From: Sphagnum magellanicum | Taxonomy: Eukaryota > Streptophyta > Sphagnopsida > Sphagnales > Sphagnaceae | Assembly (NCBI GenBank): GCA_021904315.1 | Contig: CM038925.1 | Coordinates: 8,372,501-8,436,500, forward strand | Reading direction: 5' to 3' | Length of the DNA: 64,000 nucleotides | Shown: positions 1 through 12,362 of the stretch, one piece after another | How positions within the stretch are numbered: position 1 is the first letter of the stretch | Layout of the letters: each line of letters begins with the position of its first letter | The notes under the pieces: model-generated | Seen by the model: only the letters and a program-made list of their open reading frames with translations | Database searches by the model: none | Told to the model about the DNA's origin: nothing | Position numbers and translations under genes: made by a program

Positions 1-3000
1 CATTTATGGTTTTTGTATTTCACATTCTTCATCATCCTCCTTTGTATTAGAATTCACCTCCTAAACTCCACCTACACTTTATTCCCAATATATTAGGATT
101 TGTTGTTCTGTTTTTTAAAACTTTAGATTCCATGTATTTATGAGGTTTGAGCTTATTCACGTTGACCAACACAAAGTTAATTTCAAACTTCTCAATGGTC
201 ACCAATAACATAGTGTTATTTGGCAACACATACTCTACTTTATACATTCCAAACCATTTCCTAGTAAACTTCCCTAGGTGTGACTTATTGCCCTTCAGAA
301 ACCACAAAACATAATCACTAAAACTAAACTATTTTTTTGGATTTTTTTGTTGATTCCATAATGTTTTATTCTAGTGTTGAATTCATGTAGTTTCTGTAGC
401 TTACATTCTATCTTCTTGCAACTTCTCTAGCTCTATAATTTTGCTAATTAAAATTGTCACTGGAGTACTGTCTCTCTCATCTCCACCATCAACTAGAATG
501 ATGTACTCTGTGGGCATTAATGGATGTAATCCATACACTAATTGATATGGTGTATACTCTGTTGCTACTTTGTATGCAGTTTTGTATGAAAATAACATTA
601 TAAACATATGTTCATCTCAATTTATTCTATTTTCACTAACTAACTTGGTCAATAGTGTCCCAAATACCTTATTAGTAGACTCGAACTACCCATCCCCTTG
701 AGGATAATTAGTTGTAAAACTCACATGTTTCATAAAAAAAAGATCATAGTTATGACATTCTTGGTGCGAGAATGTTATGGAAGCCCAAAGAAGCAAGAAT
801 TTTAAAAAAATTTTAAAAAATTTATAGATCAACCAGTGTAATTTGGTAAACATTCACGGGTAAAGAATGTTATGACAAGGTGCTAAATGAAGAATTTTAA
901 AGAATTTTAATGTGCAAAATGAAGAATGTCATAACTATGAAAAAGATCTATTAAATACTTGATGGCATCATTAATAAAATGAACTCCCTGATTTGTGACT
1001 ATAGTCAAAGGACATCCAAATCTAGTTAATATGCACTTATACAAAAAAATTGTTGTGATTATTATTGTATTAGTTCTTAATGATCTTGCTTCCACCCACT
1101 TAGTAGCATAATTTGTGGCAACAAGAATATATTCATTCCCTATATATCTCCTTGCTAGCTTAATTGGCCCCACAAAGTCAAGTCCCCATTTCATAAATGG
1201 TTCTTTTGGAAGACTTGTGACCAACTTTGCAAGACCTTGAATTACTAATCCTCCATTTTTTGACATGCATCGCAAGATTTGCAATAATCATGCACGTCCT
1301 TGTGCATAGTTAGCCACCAATATCTAGCATCTAATATTTTCCTTTGCATTATTTCTGTTGCAAAATGCCTTTTTGAAGGTCCTTCATGCAATTCTTTCAT
1401 CACCATCTGTGCTTCTATTATTGTCAAACATCGTCGCAATTTGTTGTCTTCACCCATTCTGTACAATTCACCATTCTTGAGTGTAAAAGGCTTTTGCTCT
1501 CTTGACTAATCTCTACTTTTGTTACACCAATAACGTGCCCTCAATCTATCCTATTTTAAAAAATTCTTTTACATCATTTAGCCGATCAAGCCTTGTATAG
1601 AATAAACTTGCATCTATGGTTTAATCAAGCACACATGTTGGTTCTAAGACAACATAACTCCCATAGCTATCAAGGATGCATTTGTATGAACATGAAATTA
1701 CACCCACCAATTTGGTGATATCAATATCAGTGCTTCAATATACTTATGTTTAATCAATTCCTAGGCCTTCTAACATTCCTCTATCCACAGAATAGTCTTT
1801 GTCTTTTTGGTCAGTTTAGTGATAGGTGCCATAATCACAAGTTTTTTTTAAAACATCAATAAAACCATGCTATCCCATTGAATACTTGAATTTGTTGAGG
1901 ATTTTTAGGTGGTGGCATGTTTACTATTGCTTGTATTTTCTTTGGATCTTGTAATTTCCCTTCATTGGAAACAATAAAACCCAAGATCATCCCTGAAAAT
2001 GCACATTTGTTTGGACTTAGACTAATGCCATATTCTTTGCACTTTTGAAAACATAGTTTGAACTTCTACAAATGACTCTCCATGTGATACACTGTAAAAT
2101 CATCCAAAACAATTTACATAAAACTGTCCAAATACTCTCTAAATGCTTTGGTCATGGCTTTTTGATATGTTGGAGGTCCATTTTTAACTCTAAACAGCAT
2201 CACCCTCCATATAAAAACCCCCTAGTCTGTAACAAATGTAGTTTTATATCTATCCTCTAGAACTATAAATATTTTATGATATCTTGAATATCCATCTAAC
2301 AAAGAATATGCCTCATACCCTGCTACTATGTTCAACACTTCATATGTGAAAGGTAATGGGTATGGATCCTTCTTTATGGTTGCATTTAATTTTTTGAAAT
2401 TTATACAAATTTTCAACTTGGCATTTTTTCTGGGTATTATTATTATGGGGTGATAACCATTGTCACAACCCTAGCCTTGGGCTTGCGACCAAGGCAAGGG
2501 CTTGCGAAGGTGCGGGCCAAGAATGAGCCTAAGAGTCACATTTCACGCTCCCGAGAGTGCAAGAGAGTGCGACAGAATGAACCCCCACACTCCCAAATGA
2601 GTTCCCACATTGGGAGTTGGAGTCACAATGGACTCCCAAATTTTCAGAAGGCGATTGTAGGGGTCAAAACTCATTGGATTGAAAAGTTCCTTATATCATT
2701 GGAAAGCTCTTGGAACTTAAATGTCTAAAATTGGCTCGCATGACCAATTTGGATACTTAAAACATAAGTTATGGCCAAAAGAAGGGTCGGGAGTCAAATT
2801 GTCAATTTGATTCCCGACCACTAAAAGTTGGGAATCGCCCCGATTTCCTTTTATGCAGATAGCACACTACATACCGTTGGAAAGCTCATGACAAGGACTA
2901 CAACTTTGGTTTAGCACTCACCTCAATTGAAGGTCTGCACATAATGTTATGGGTCTCCAAATTTGCGAGAGTCCCAATTTCAGGAATTTTGGGACTCCCA

Positions 3001-6000
3001 CTTGGGAGTCTCGGGTCAAAATGCCATTTGGGTGTTGGCCCCATGGCTAGGCACAGAATATACTATAAGGGGGAAGGTGGTGGCTTCCCCCAAGTTCGGG
3101 CCGTGATGAATTTTATGAGTCTGTGTTTACCCATGGCTCGTTCGTGCACTAAAAGTGCTCAAACTATGCACTAACCAACTTATTGTTTGGTTTGTGCAGG
3201 TTCGTGTGAATAATTGATGTTTATCACTCTTCCTAGTTTCCATCCCAGAGCTCTAGCATGCCCTTCTACCCCAAAAGTGTTGCGAGCCAAGGAACGTGCC
3301 CCGACTCTTTGCTTTTTCATTATTTTCACCTTAGACTTACATTTGAGTCTATCAAAGAGCTTGGGAGTGTGTCAACCACGTAACTTCCTCTACAAATTCA
3401 ATGAATCCAATTACTAACAACTTATCTATAACTTATTTGACCGTTGTAACATAATTTGGATTTAATTTGTACTTAGCTTAATGTGCCAACGATGTAGTAG
3501 AGTCTAATACAATTTTGTGTTGTGCTAGCTCTTATGGAATCCCTTTCTAATCTTTGTATGTCCATGCAAAAATATCTTTGATTTCCTTCAACAACTATTC
3601 CACTTCTAGAACCTTGCCTATTTCTAATTGTGCATTAATCTTCACCATCTATGGTCCTACATCAATTCCCAAATTAAGCTTCATCAATTGTTGATCTTCA
3701 GTTAACATCCATCCAACTATTTACAATCCTTGTGCTTTGATGTTTGTTAAAGTTTCATCCACTACAACACTCCATGGTTGATGTTTGTGGTACGTCTTTA
3801 AATACACTTTATCTTCAAGAGTTACTTTTGGCTCATAACTGTTACCAGGTATTTTCTTCTTTATGTTTTGTACTTCATATCCCTATTTTGAAATACTAGT
3901 CTTCACATTTGTATCCATGATCCCCACATCTGTGGTTTTCAGATATTGAATTATTTCAGGTAAACTGATTGTTCTTATGGAAAACAATTATAGCTCTGTA
4001 GCAAAGATGATATCTTCTTCATATATTATACCATTCTAATAATCGTGGCACAATAACACTTCTGGTCATCTTACTTCACCTCCCAAATGTTTGGTAATTG
4101 TAATTGTTTTAATTGTCCCATTCCATTGAATGGTAACAATGTTACTTCCTCAATCATGTGCTGCTTTAGCATACCTTAACCATGGTCTCCCCAACAACAT
4201 GGAATAACTGTATTCTACTACATTATTCTGAAGTATAGTAAACATAGTTATATAAAGAACGTCATGAACATATATTTTTAGATCTCTAATCAAACCCATT
4301 GGTTTTGTGGTTGTTTGATCTATCATCCTTAGATTATATGGTGCAGGTTTAAGCTTTGGAAGCCCCAATCTCAATCTAAACCATTCTGTGATAATGTTAA
4401 GTCTAGAACCTCAACCCAACAACACATCCTTTATTATATTCTTCCCAATCTATACTTGGATAACTGCCATATGATTATCTATTGCTACAATAGTTGTCCC
4501 TACTTTTGGTATTGAAGAACCAACTTGTTTCTTTGTGGTTATTTTTCTTACATTCTAAGTTTTTTTTATTTTTAGTTTCTGCCAAAGATATCTCTTGAGA
4601 TCATGAGCTATTTTAAGGAATTGTCTTAAGTTCAAAGTATAACTTATTTTTAGCATTTGCTTACCAATGTCCAAAAAAATTTCTTCTACTGTGATTAATT
4701 TCCCTTATGAATTCACTACTTCCTAATATTTCTATGTGTCCATAAAAGTAATATTTGGCATACTCAATTAGGTTCTGTTCCATCCTTCCATGGATGTGGA
4801 TGGCCCTTTTGTCTAGGTTTGTGTTTTCTGATTCTGTTGAATTATCTCCACCATTGACTACTTCAACCACTTTTCTTTCTCCAAATCAACAAGACTCTTT
4901 GTTTTTCTTAGCTTTTTATCCTTGAACACTTGTTTTTCAGTTACTTTATTTCTTGTGGTAACATTAACATCCACCACATTCACATCTGCAATGATTGTTT
5001 ATGTTTTAGCAACAAGTTGAACCTTTATTACTACCATAGATTTCCCATGAAACATTTTTTGCATCTCAGCAAACTTTGGACAATCTGTCAAACCATAGAT
5101 GTGACATGCATATGAAGATGTCTTTTGTGTTTTTTGACTTGGTTGTGCCACTTCTGTGGTTGCCACCATGGTTTGCTCTTTCTTCTTTTTATATGTCTCC
5201 ACATTGTGATTTGTCATCTCATAATTTGTGCAATGTTTGTTGCACCCTATATTACTTTGTGTTTTTACCTATATTACATGTTTGATACTCTATGGTACTA
5301 ATAGTGCATTCCTTGTTTTTGTAGTAATCATACCTTTTTCACACAACATTGCCGCCTCTTTATGCTATTGTAATGTTGATCGCTTCATCCCTACAGTCGC
5401 AATTTTAAAGTATGATTGTAAACCCATTTTAAACATAGTAGTTAGAAAAATATCTATGGTTGATAATTGTAAACCATGAGCCAATTTTTGAATCCGCTCA
5501 TAGTTAACCTCCACCTTTTCAGTCTCCTACTTCATGTTTTTCAATTCCATGTATATTTGCTCATCATTTTGAATCTTCCAATGATGTTTACAAAATGCCT
5601 ATGTAAGCTTTGAAAAAGTACAGTCATGAAATTTTAACATGTAATTATGGCACTAGTCTGATAACGTATCTCTTAGTGTATAGCTAAACACATTGATGAT
5701 ATACTTTTCAAAAGTTTTTACATTTACTTTTAATGTAGAATTGAACACTTTGACATGACATCAACATTTTTTTTGAAATTAGGATACTTAAGAGCAACCC
5801 TGTTTGGCTTAACATAATGGCCATCTTTGTGATCAGGAATTGGTGCAGTTATAGTAATTGGTTTCAGTATCCTCCTCTTGGATGCACGACATTTGTACTT
5901 TTGAACCTTCTAATAGCCATTGAACTCATTAGTCGTCGATCTGTAGTCTTGTTCACATGAGTAATCATTAGCAAATTAGTAAACACCATTTGAAGTATTC

Positions 6001-7830
6001 TAACAACTGTAGTAATTACTACTGGTAGTGCCAAACTTCAACTCAAATTCCTTACTGCTAAGATTCCACTTGATCTGCTACCTAATTATGCTACAAATCC
6101 AATTAGTATTCCCCTTCTGACAACATTTATGTTGGGCGCAACAATCGTTTCCACTCCTATGGTTGTTATACTTGCACCAAGTGATTAAGTAACTCCTACT
6201 CTAGCATGTTGTTTTTGGGTTTCAACAATGTTGTTTTTGACACTATTGGTGGAGTTGTGTTGACACAAGATCGACGATGTTCTAATCTACAGTTACCCAT
6301 TGGTATCCACTATGGTGCAATATGTGGATGTGAATACCCTTCTAGTTTTATGTTCTTGGTCTAAATAGGTGGACAAATTTGTCAACTTTGTGGTCCCAAT
6401 TAGCTTTCCAATTCCATGCCTCTAAATATGTTCTACATTATAAGAATTCCTGATTCTTGTTCTTATGGTTGATCCATTAATGCTCCTACCACATTTTGTA
6501 ACTCCACATGCCTAGCAATACCTGCTTTGATGTGAAAGGGCAAAAAAAGATAATCCATGATTGCATGTCCTTCTTTCTCACAAAATGCACAGACCCTTGA
6601 AAGTAACCTGATCATCTCCTAATCCATAGATTCATGATCCTATGTTTCGATTATGTGCTTTATTTAATCCAACTCTAGATTCCCTTCATGTGAGTATGAC
6701 TACGGTGTTTCATCCAATGCATTCACTTGTCCCTCTACATATTCAGATGATCTTGGGTAATTTTCCTAAGACTTTTCAAACACATCAACATTTGTGTTTT
6801 TTTCCACCTCCCAATGTTCCACTAGTTCATATTAATCTGAAGATGTAGAATGATACACAAACTTGGGTTGTATACTTCTTATAACATCCCTCCCTCAACT
6901 AGTCACCAACTCTGAATTTGAAATTTCCTATGATTGATCAGGTACTACAAAAGTCCCTGCTCCATCTTAATCTCTACAACTCTGAACCACAAATTGCAAC
7001 TAAGAATACTGCATCTACTCATTCAAATGAATAGTCAACTACATTTCTTTCCATGGGGATCATCGTCCGGAAATGTGTCTTCTCTGAAAACCCCTATCCA
7101 TACATCTCGCTATACCACTTATTGTGGTAGAAATGACATGTGCCTCGCAAGCCTTTCCTCTATTCTCAGCACTTGTATGTCCAACATCAAATTTCTATAT
7201 GAGGTTTCTATAAGCCCTGCATACTCCTCTCCATTTTCAAAATTATCTTTTGTCTGATTTTCAATAACTTGCTAATTTTCTTCCAAGTCCAATTGTCGTT
7301 GTAAATTCCAGGTCACCATTCAACTGATCTTGTTTCACAATTCTTCATCTTCAAAGTTTGTAGATTGCTCTACAATCCTTATAACATTAACCGCATAGAC
7401 CTTTGATACTTTCTAATATAACCCTTAAATTTCTGAATTGAAAAAAAACAACATTATTTGTTTAAACACTTTCATTTACAGTATATAACATAATTTGTGA
7501 AAAACCTTCCCATTATTAAAAGAACAGAAGACAAAAAATTCCCCACAAGAATTTAAATTCTACTGCAAGTACCTTCAGCTCCTCCTACTCCTCTCTAAAA
7601 CTCCATGTCTCATCTTTTTCTTTCTCCCCCTTGTTCTCTAGAACTCTCCCCTTTTGAACCATCCCAAACCACATCATCATGATTGAAATAAAAAAAATTC
7701 AAAATTCAAATTAACAAAGTTCCTCGATTAGTCTTTATCCCAATTGCCTTGTTCATCCACAATCACATATTCATCCTACCCCATTAACATCATAATTTCA
7801 TTACTAGATTTTAATTCTGAAACTAATTCT
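1..7830 (-). mobile_element. Ty3/gypsy retrotransposon fossil A, cut by the left window edge
   Basis: A long decayed Ty3/gypsy copy is read on the minus strand. In element order it shows an untranslated leader (about 7830-7250), a gag region (about 7250-5000) with a retrotransposon gag fold and a zinc-knuckle-like stretch near 5100, an aspartic protease region (4374-4150), a linker to reverse transcriptase, an RT core (2416-2222 and onward), an integrase zinc-binding region (1466-1245), an integrase catalytic core (1284-907) and the integrase tail (607-47). The protease-RT-integrase order is that of Ty3/gypsy. No chromodomain was recognised, so a Tat/Athila-like lineage is possible but unproven. 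It is broken in very many places (well over ten) and is clearly old. A solo LTR of another family lies inside it. Its leader matches 16640-17260 on the plus strand. Confidence 0.85.
2461..3374 (-). mobile_element. Solo LTR 1 (GACTCCC-rich family), nested in fossil A
   Basis: A 914 bp block interrupts fossil A next to its RT region. On the minus strand it starts TGACACACTCCC and ends GGGTTGTGACA, the TG...CA ends of an LTR. The flanks ACCAT (2456-2460) and ACCAC (3375-3379) look like a 5 bp target duplication with one change. It shares with three other blocks in the window a TATA-like stretch after a C-rich run (near 3055-3075 here) and a stem-loop of GGTCGGGAGTCAAA type (about 2787-2820). No internal coding region accompanies it, so it is a solo LTR left by recombination. 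It is younger than its host. Confidence 0.82.
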
Positions 7831-7899
7831 AAGTACATATGAATGAACAGATTATGTTAATATTAGTTTTATTATATTTCAGTCTAGATTTAGACCAGA

Positions 7900-10800
7900 A
7901 TATAAGATTAAGGATTTTGTGTTTACGATTTGGTGACCATCCTAGGGTCTAAATTCAAAATGAATTTTAGAATGTTATTTATGTCTTGTTACTAAAAATT
8001 TTGTTTCCATAGATAGATAGTGAATTTCAATTTCTTTTTTTTCTTTTTTTTCAAATCTAGATCATAATTTTTTGTTCAAGAAGCAGATCTAAATAGAGTA
8101 GCTAACTATGAAGATTTTGTTTTAATGCAAAAGTTTGTTTAGATTTAAATTAGGATGTGGAGAGATGGAAAATAAAATTGTAACTGGAAGTTTAAGGAGA
8201 CAATTAAATTAGGTTATATTACATGAACAAGTGGTAAATGGTGATGCCATTAGCAACAATTTGAGTGCAAATCATGTAGATCAATGGTTCAAAACACCTA
8301 GAACAGTTTCTTGAATAGAATAGAAACATCCATGGGAGAGACCTACAAGCCACAAAACGCTTCAAGCAACACTAATTATTCGTTGTGAAGTGCAAATTGG
8401 TGAAGCACAAAAGTGCACCAATAGTCTGCAACAAAATTATAGGAGAAAAGAGTGTTAGATTGAAAATATAGACCCATAGGTTGAGTTTATACAAAGGAGT
8501 CAAAAGTCTGAACCTCTACAAAAAGTTGTGTTAGAATCAGTAGATTTGATGCAACAACATGACTTTGATGCTTTGATTCAAGAAGAATAATAAGACTCAA
8601 TAGGTCAGAAAGGGAGGAGGTGGTACTAAGGTATAGATCTGCTTCACCTCCTTATTAATAGGAAGGCAAGGAGAATGAAGAGTTTGAACAAAGAGTTCAA
8701 AATTTTGACCCCTCGATTCATTACATTATTGAATAAGAAGTCACAACTCATGGTATCAAAATATCTAGAAGAGTTGAGCCACTACTTGTAAATAGACAAG
8801 AAACTATAGTCTTACCAAGAGCAAAACCAATAGTAGCAAAAGGTGTTCATATGGCTGTAAGAATGAAGTATAATGAACCCAAAGTTAATTAATAGAATGG
8901 TAGCATTAATAGTGGAGTTCCAAGGGATTAGAGTAGAAGAATTCATAATGTCAACAAAGTTCCAAGACCAAATTCTCCACGTTACACATATTACCATTAG
9001 ATTGGACATCAAATCAATGAATGTCCATTTATTGAAAATAATGTGAGGCAAGGATTTGCTAAGCATTTCCATAATTTGAATCAGGAACTTGCAAGAGTAG
9101 GAAATCATGGACCTATTGAGCTAATGGATTTGTACCATGAGAGGGTTAAAATTCCAGATAGACTTAAAGAATAGATCTGGAGAAATAATAGAGTAAAAAT
9201 GAGAGTTCAAACTAGGGTAGATGTAGTACTTATTTCTGTAGCTCCTATACAAAGTTTGTTACAACAAAACAATATTGGAGTTACCTATGCAAAAACTTCA
9301 ATTTTTAGAATGGAACTAATAAGATTTGTGCCATTGTATTTTGTGGCAATGCCCTAGTCTATAATTACAGTTATTGAAGTTCCATTTGTGTTAGCACTAG
9401 TTACTATTATTGGTGGTATCAAATTCAAACCACACTCCAAAGGGAACATAATTTGTGAATTCGCATGAAGATTTTCCTAAAAAAATGAATAGAATTTTTG
9501 TTAATTAGCCATCAAATCAAGGAGGAGGCGGCTTAGATCCACTAGGACCTCTTGGACCTCCAAGATATTTTGGATTGCCAATGGTGCATCTAGATAGGCC
9601 ACCATTATTGAAGATAACACTAGATCTTAAAAAGTATGTGTGGTAGAAATTGAAGCTAGAAAAACCAAATATAACTACTAAGTAAATATCAGAACCTAAT
9701 GTAGCCACAATGGTTGAAACACATTTTGAATTAAACACAACAACTATATAGGTAAATAACCAGATGGCAATTATCTAAGTACAAGTAGGGAAGAACATTG
9801 TTGAGAATGTTTTGATAGATGGAAGAGCAAGTGTGAACATTATAAGAGAAAACCTCAGAACAAAGTTAGGTTTACTTAAACCAAGACTAGCTCCATATCA
9901 CCTTAGAATGGCAGATCAAAATATGATTAGACCTTTAGGAATCATCAGGAATTTGAAGATTCACATACATGCATTACAACAAAAGGTGTCCCTTTATGCC
10001 AAATGATTTCACTGAATTTTGAGTGAATTCACTAGTTGTAGTGAACAAGGACCAATGAAGCAATGAATTCATTGGTCTAGGGAACGGGGACTAATGAACT
10101 ACACCCACATTTTGTAATAATGATGGTATTCCATATATAATCACATTTATTATTTTGAAAAATAGCGTGGTAGATTTTTGTTATTTTATGTTGCCAGGAA
10201 GACCTTGGTTTAAAGATGCAAAGGTTACACACGACTAGGGTAACAATGTCATTACTAATCAAGGTAATGGAATAATTAAAACAATATCAGTTAACAAGAA
10301 ATTGGGAGCAAAAACTAGAAGGCCCCAAGTACTTGTTTGTTATGACTTGATGCAAAGGTTAACAGATGAAGAGGAGGATTTAATCTTTGAGATAGAACCA
10401 ATATTATTATCAATTGGCACAATTACATTTTCAGAAAAAATAGTTTCATTGTTGAGTGTTGGAGTATCAGAAATCAAAAGCACCAAGGAATTTGATTCAA
10501 AGCAAAGGACATCAAATCAAATAACTACACAAGTGGTGTTTTCAATAGTGAAGTCAAAAGACTTTTGTGTTAGACCAAAGGTTACCATAGTGGTAGTACC
10601 CAAAAAGAATGGAAAATTGAAAATTTGTGTGGATTTCAAAAAGTTGAATAAAGCAACCAAAAAAGATCATTATCCTTTGCCATTTTTTAATGAAGTATTG
10701 AACATTATAGCAAGGTATGAAGTTTATTCATTTCTAGATGGATATTCAAGATACGTGACGCACTCCCAACTCCTTGAAGGACTCAAATGTGAATCCAAGT

Positions 10801-12362
10801 AAAAGACAGTGGAAGAGGGAGGAGTCGGGGCACGCTCCCTAGCTCACAACACTTTGAGGGGTAGAAGGGCGTGTTGGAGTTCCGGGATGGGACTAGGAAG
10901 AGTTGACAAGCTTCATTCACTCACACGGGCCTGCACACAACCCACACAAAATGGTTAGTGCATAGTTGGAGCACCTTTGGTGCTAAGACGAGCCATGGGC
11001 AACACGGACACACTAGACTCACCACAGCCTGGACTTGGGGGAAGCCACCACCTTCCCCTTTATAATATACTTTGTGACTAGCCATGGAGCCTACATCCAA
11101 ATGGCTTTTCTTTCCCGGAGTGAGAGTCTCGAAATCGCGCCAAATGGGACTCCTGCAACTTTGGAGCCCCATAACTTTGCGAGTAGACCTTGGATCGCGA
11201 TGCGGTCTACAGCAAAGTTGTAGCTCTCATCTAGAGCTTTCCAACGGTATGTTGCACAACCCCTACAGCCAAGTAAATCGGGTCGAATTCCCGACTTTTT
11301 GTGGTCGGGAGTCAAACTGATAGTTTGACTCCTGGCCCTTCTTTTGGCCATAACTTATGTTTCAGACGTTCAAATAAGCAATGCAAGCCCATTTTAGACA
11401 TTTAAGTTCCAAGAACTTTCCAATGATATAAAGAATGCCACAAGCCATTGAGTTTTGACCCCTGAAATTGCTCTCTGAATTTTTGGGACTCCATCGGGAC
11501 TCCATCTCCCAAAGTGGGAGTTGCCTTGGGAGTGTGAGGGTTCACTCCCTCATACTCCTTCACACTTCTTACACTCCCGGGAATATGTGATGTGACTCTC
11601 GGGCTTCTTTTTGCCTTGACTCCTAGGCTTCCTCTTGCCTTGACTCTCGGGCTTCCTCTTGCTTTGACTCCCGAGCTTCCTTTTGGCCCACAACCTTGTA
11701 TCCCCTTTGCCTTGGTCACAAGCCCAAAACTAGGGTTGCGACACTACCATTAGATTTCTATAGCCCTTGAAGATAGGTACAAGACAATTTTTGTAATAAA
11801 TTAGGGAGCTTTTGTTTGGATGGTGATGCCATTTGGTGTCAAAAAAGGGCCGTTAACTTTCTAGAAAGTAGTTAACAAGGTTTTCAAAGAACACTTACAC
11901 CAATTCATGAAGATATTTTTGGATGACTTCATAGTTTATAGTGATCTAGAAAGTCATTTAATGAAGCTTAGACTTTGCTTTTAGAAATGCAAAGAATATA
12001 AAATTAGTGTCAATCCAAAGAAATGTGCTTTCATGGTATTTTCAAGATTGATTTTAGGGTTCATAGTTTCCAAGGAAGGAAAAATACCAAACCCTAAGAA
12101 GATTCAAGCAATAGTTAATATGCCCATGCCTATAAACCCACAACAAATCCAAGTCTTTAATTGTATGGTTCAATTTTATAGATGTTTCATCAAAAACTTT
12201 ACTTTTATCATGGCACCAATTACCAAGTTGATGAGAAAAATGAAACCCTTTATTTGGACCATAAAATGTCAAGAAGCTTGGGATCAAATCAAGAAAAAGT
12301 ACATGGAAGCACCAATTCTAATACCTCAGAGTACCAAACAAACAGCACTAGCAAAAACATAA
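7900..12362 (+). mobile_element. Ty3/gypsy retrotransposon fossil B
   Basis: This is a plus-strand copy related to fossil A, starting almost back to back with it. Parts in order are a possible leader (about 7900-8220), a gag region ending in a zinc-knuckle-like segment near 9000-9060, an aspartic protease (about 9800-10010, with the D-G-x-A-S-V-N-I type active site), a linker (10250-10560), RT (10560-10755 and 11744-12100) and the start of the connection/RNase H region (to about 12360). The RT is split by solo LTR 2. The copy ends abruptly near 12360, where a gag fragment of copy C begins, so its integrase half is missing. It is broken in many places (roughly ten or more) and old. Confidence 0.85.
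10756..11743 (+). mobile_element. Solo LTR 2 (GACTCCC-rich family), nested in fossil B
   Basis: This 988 bp TG...CA block splits the RT region of fossil B. Flanks ATACG (10751-10755) and CTACC (11744-11748) fit an ATACC-like duplication with one change each; a 3 bp TAC duplication with GTG...CAC ends is an alternative reading. It shares the family hairpin (from about 11303) and a C-rich run followed by TATAATATAC near 11056-11070. It is longer than its relatives partly because of a local tandem run of CTTGACTCTCGGGCTTCCT-like units at about 11590-11690. Confidence 0.85.

Noticed and set aside
11402-11719. 105-codon open frame with a K-A-R-G-S-P-R-V-like repeat
   Set aside because: It is the translation of a local tandem repeat inside solo LTR 2, not a gene.
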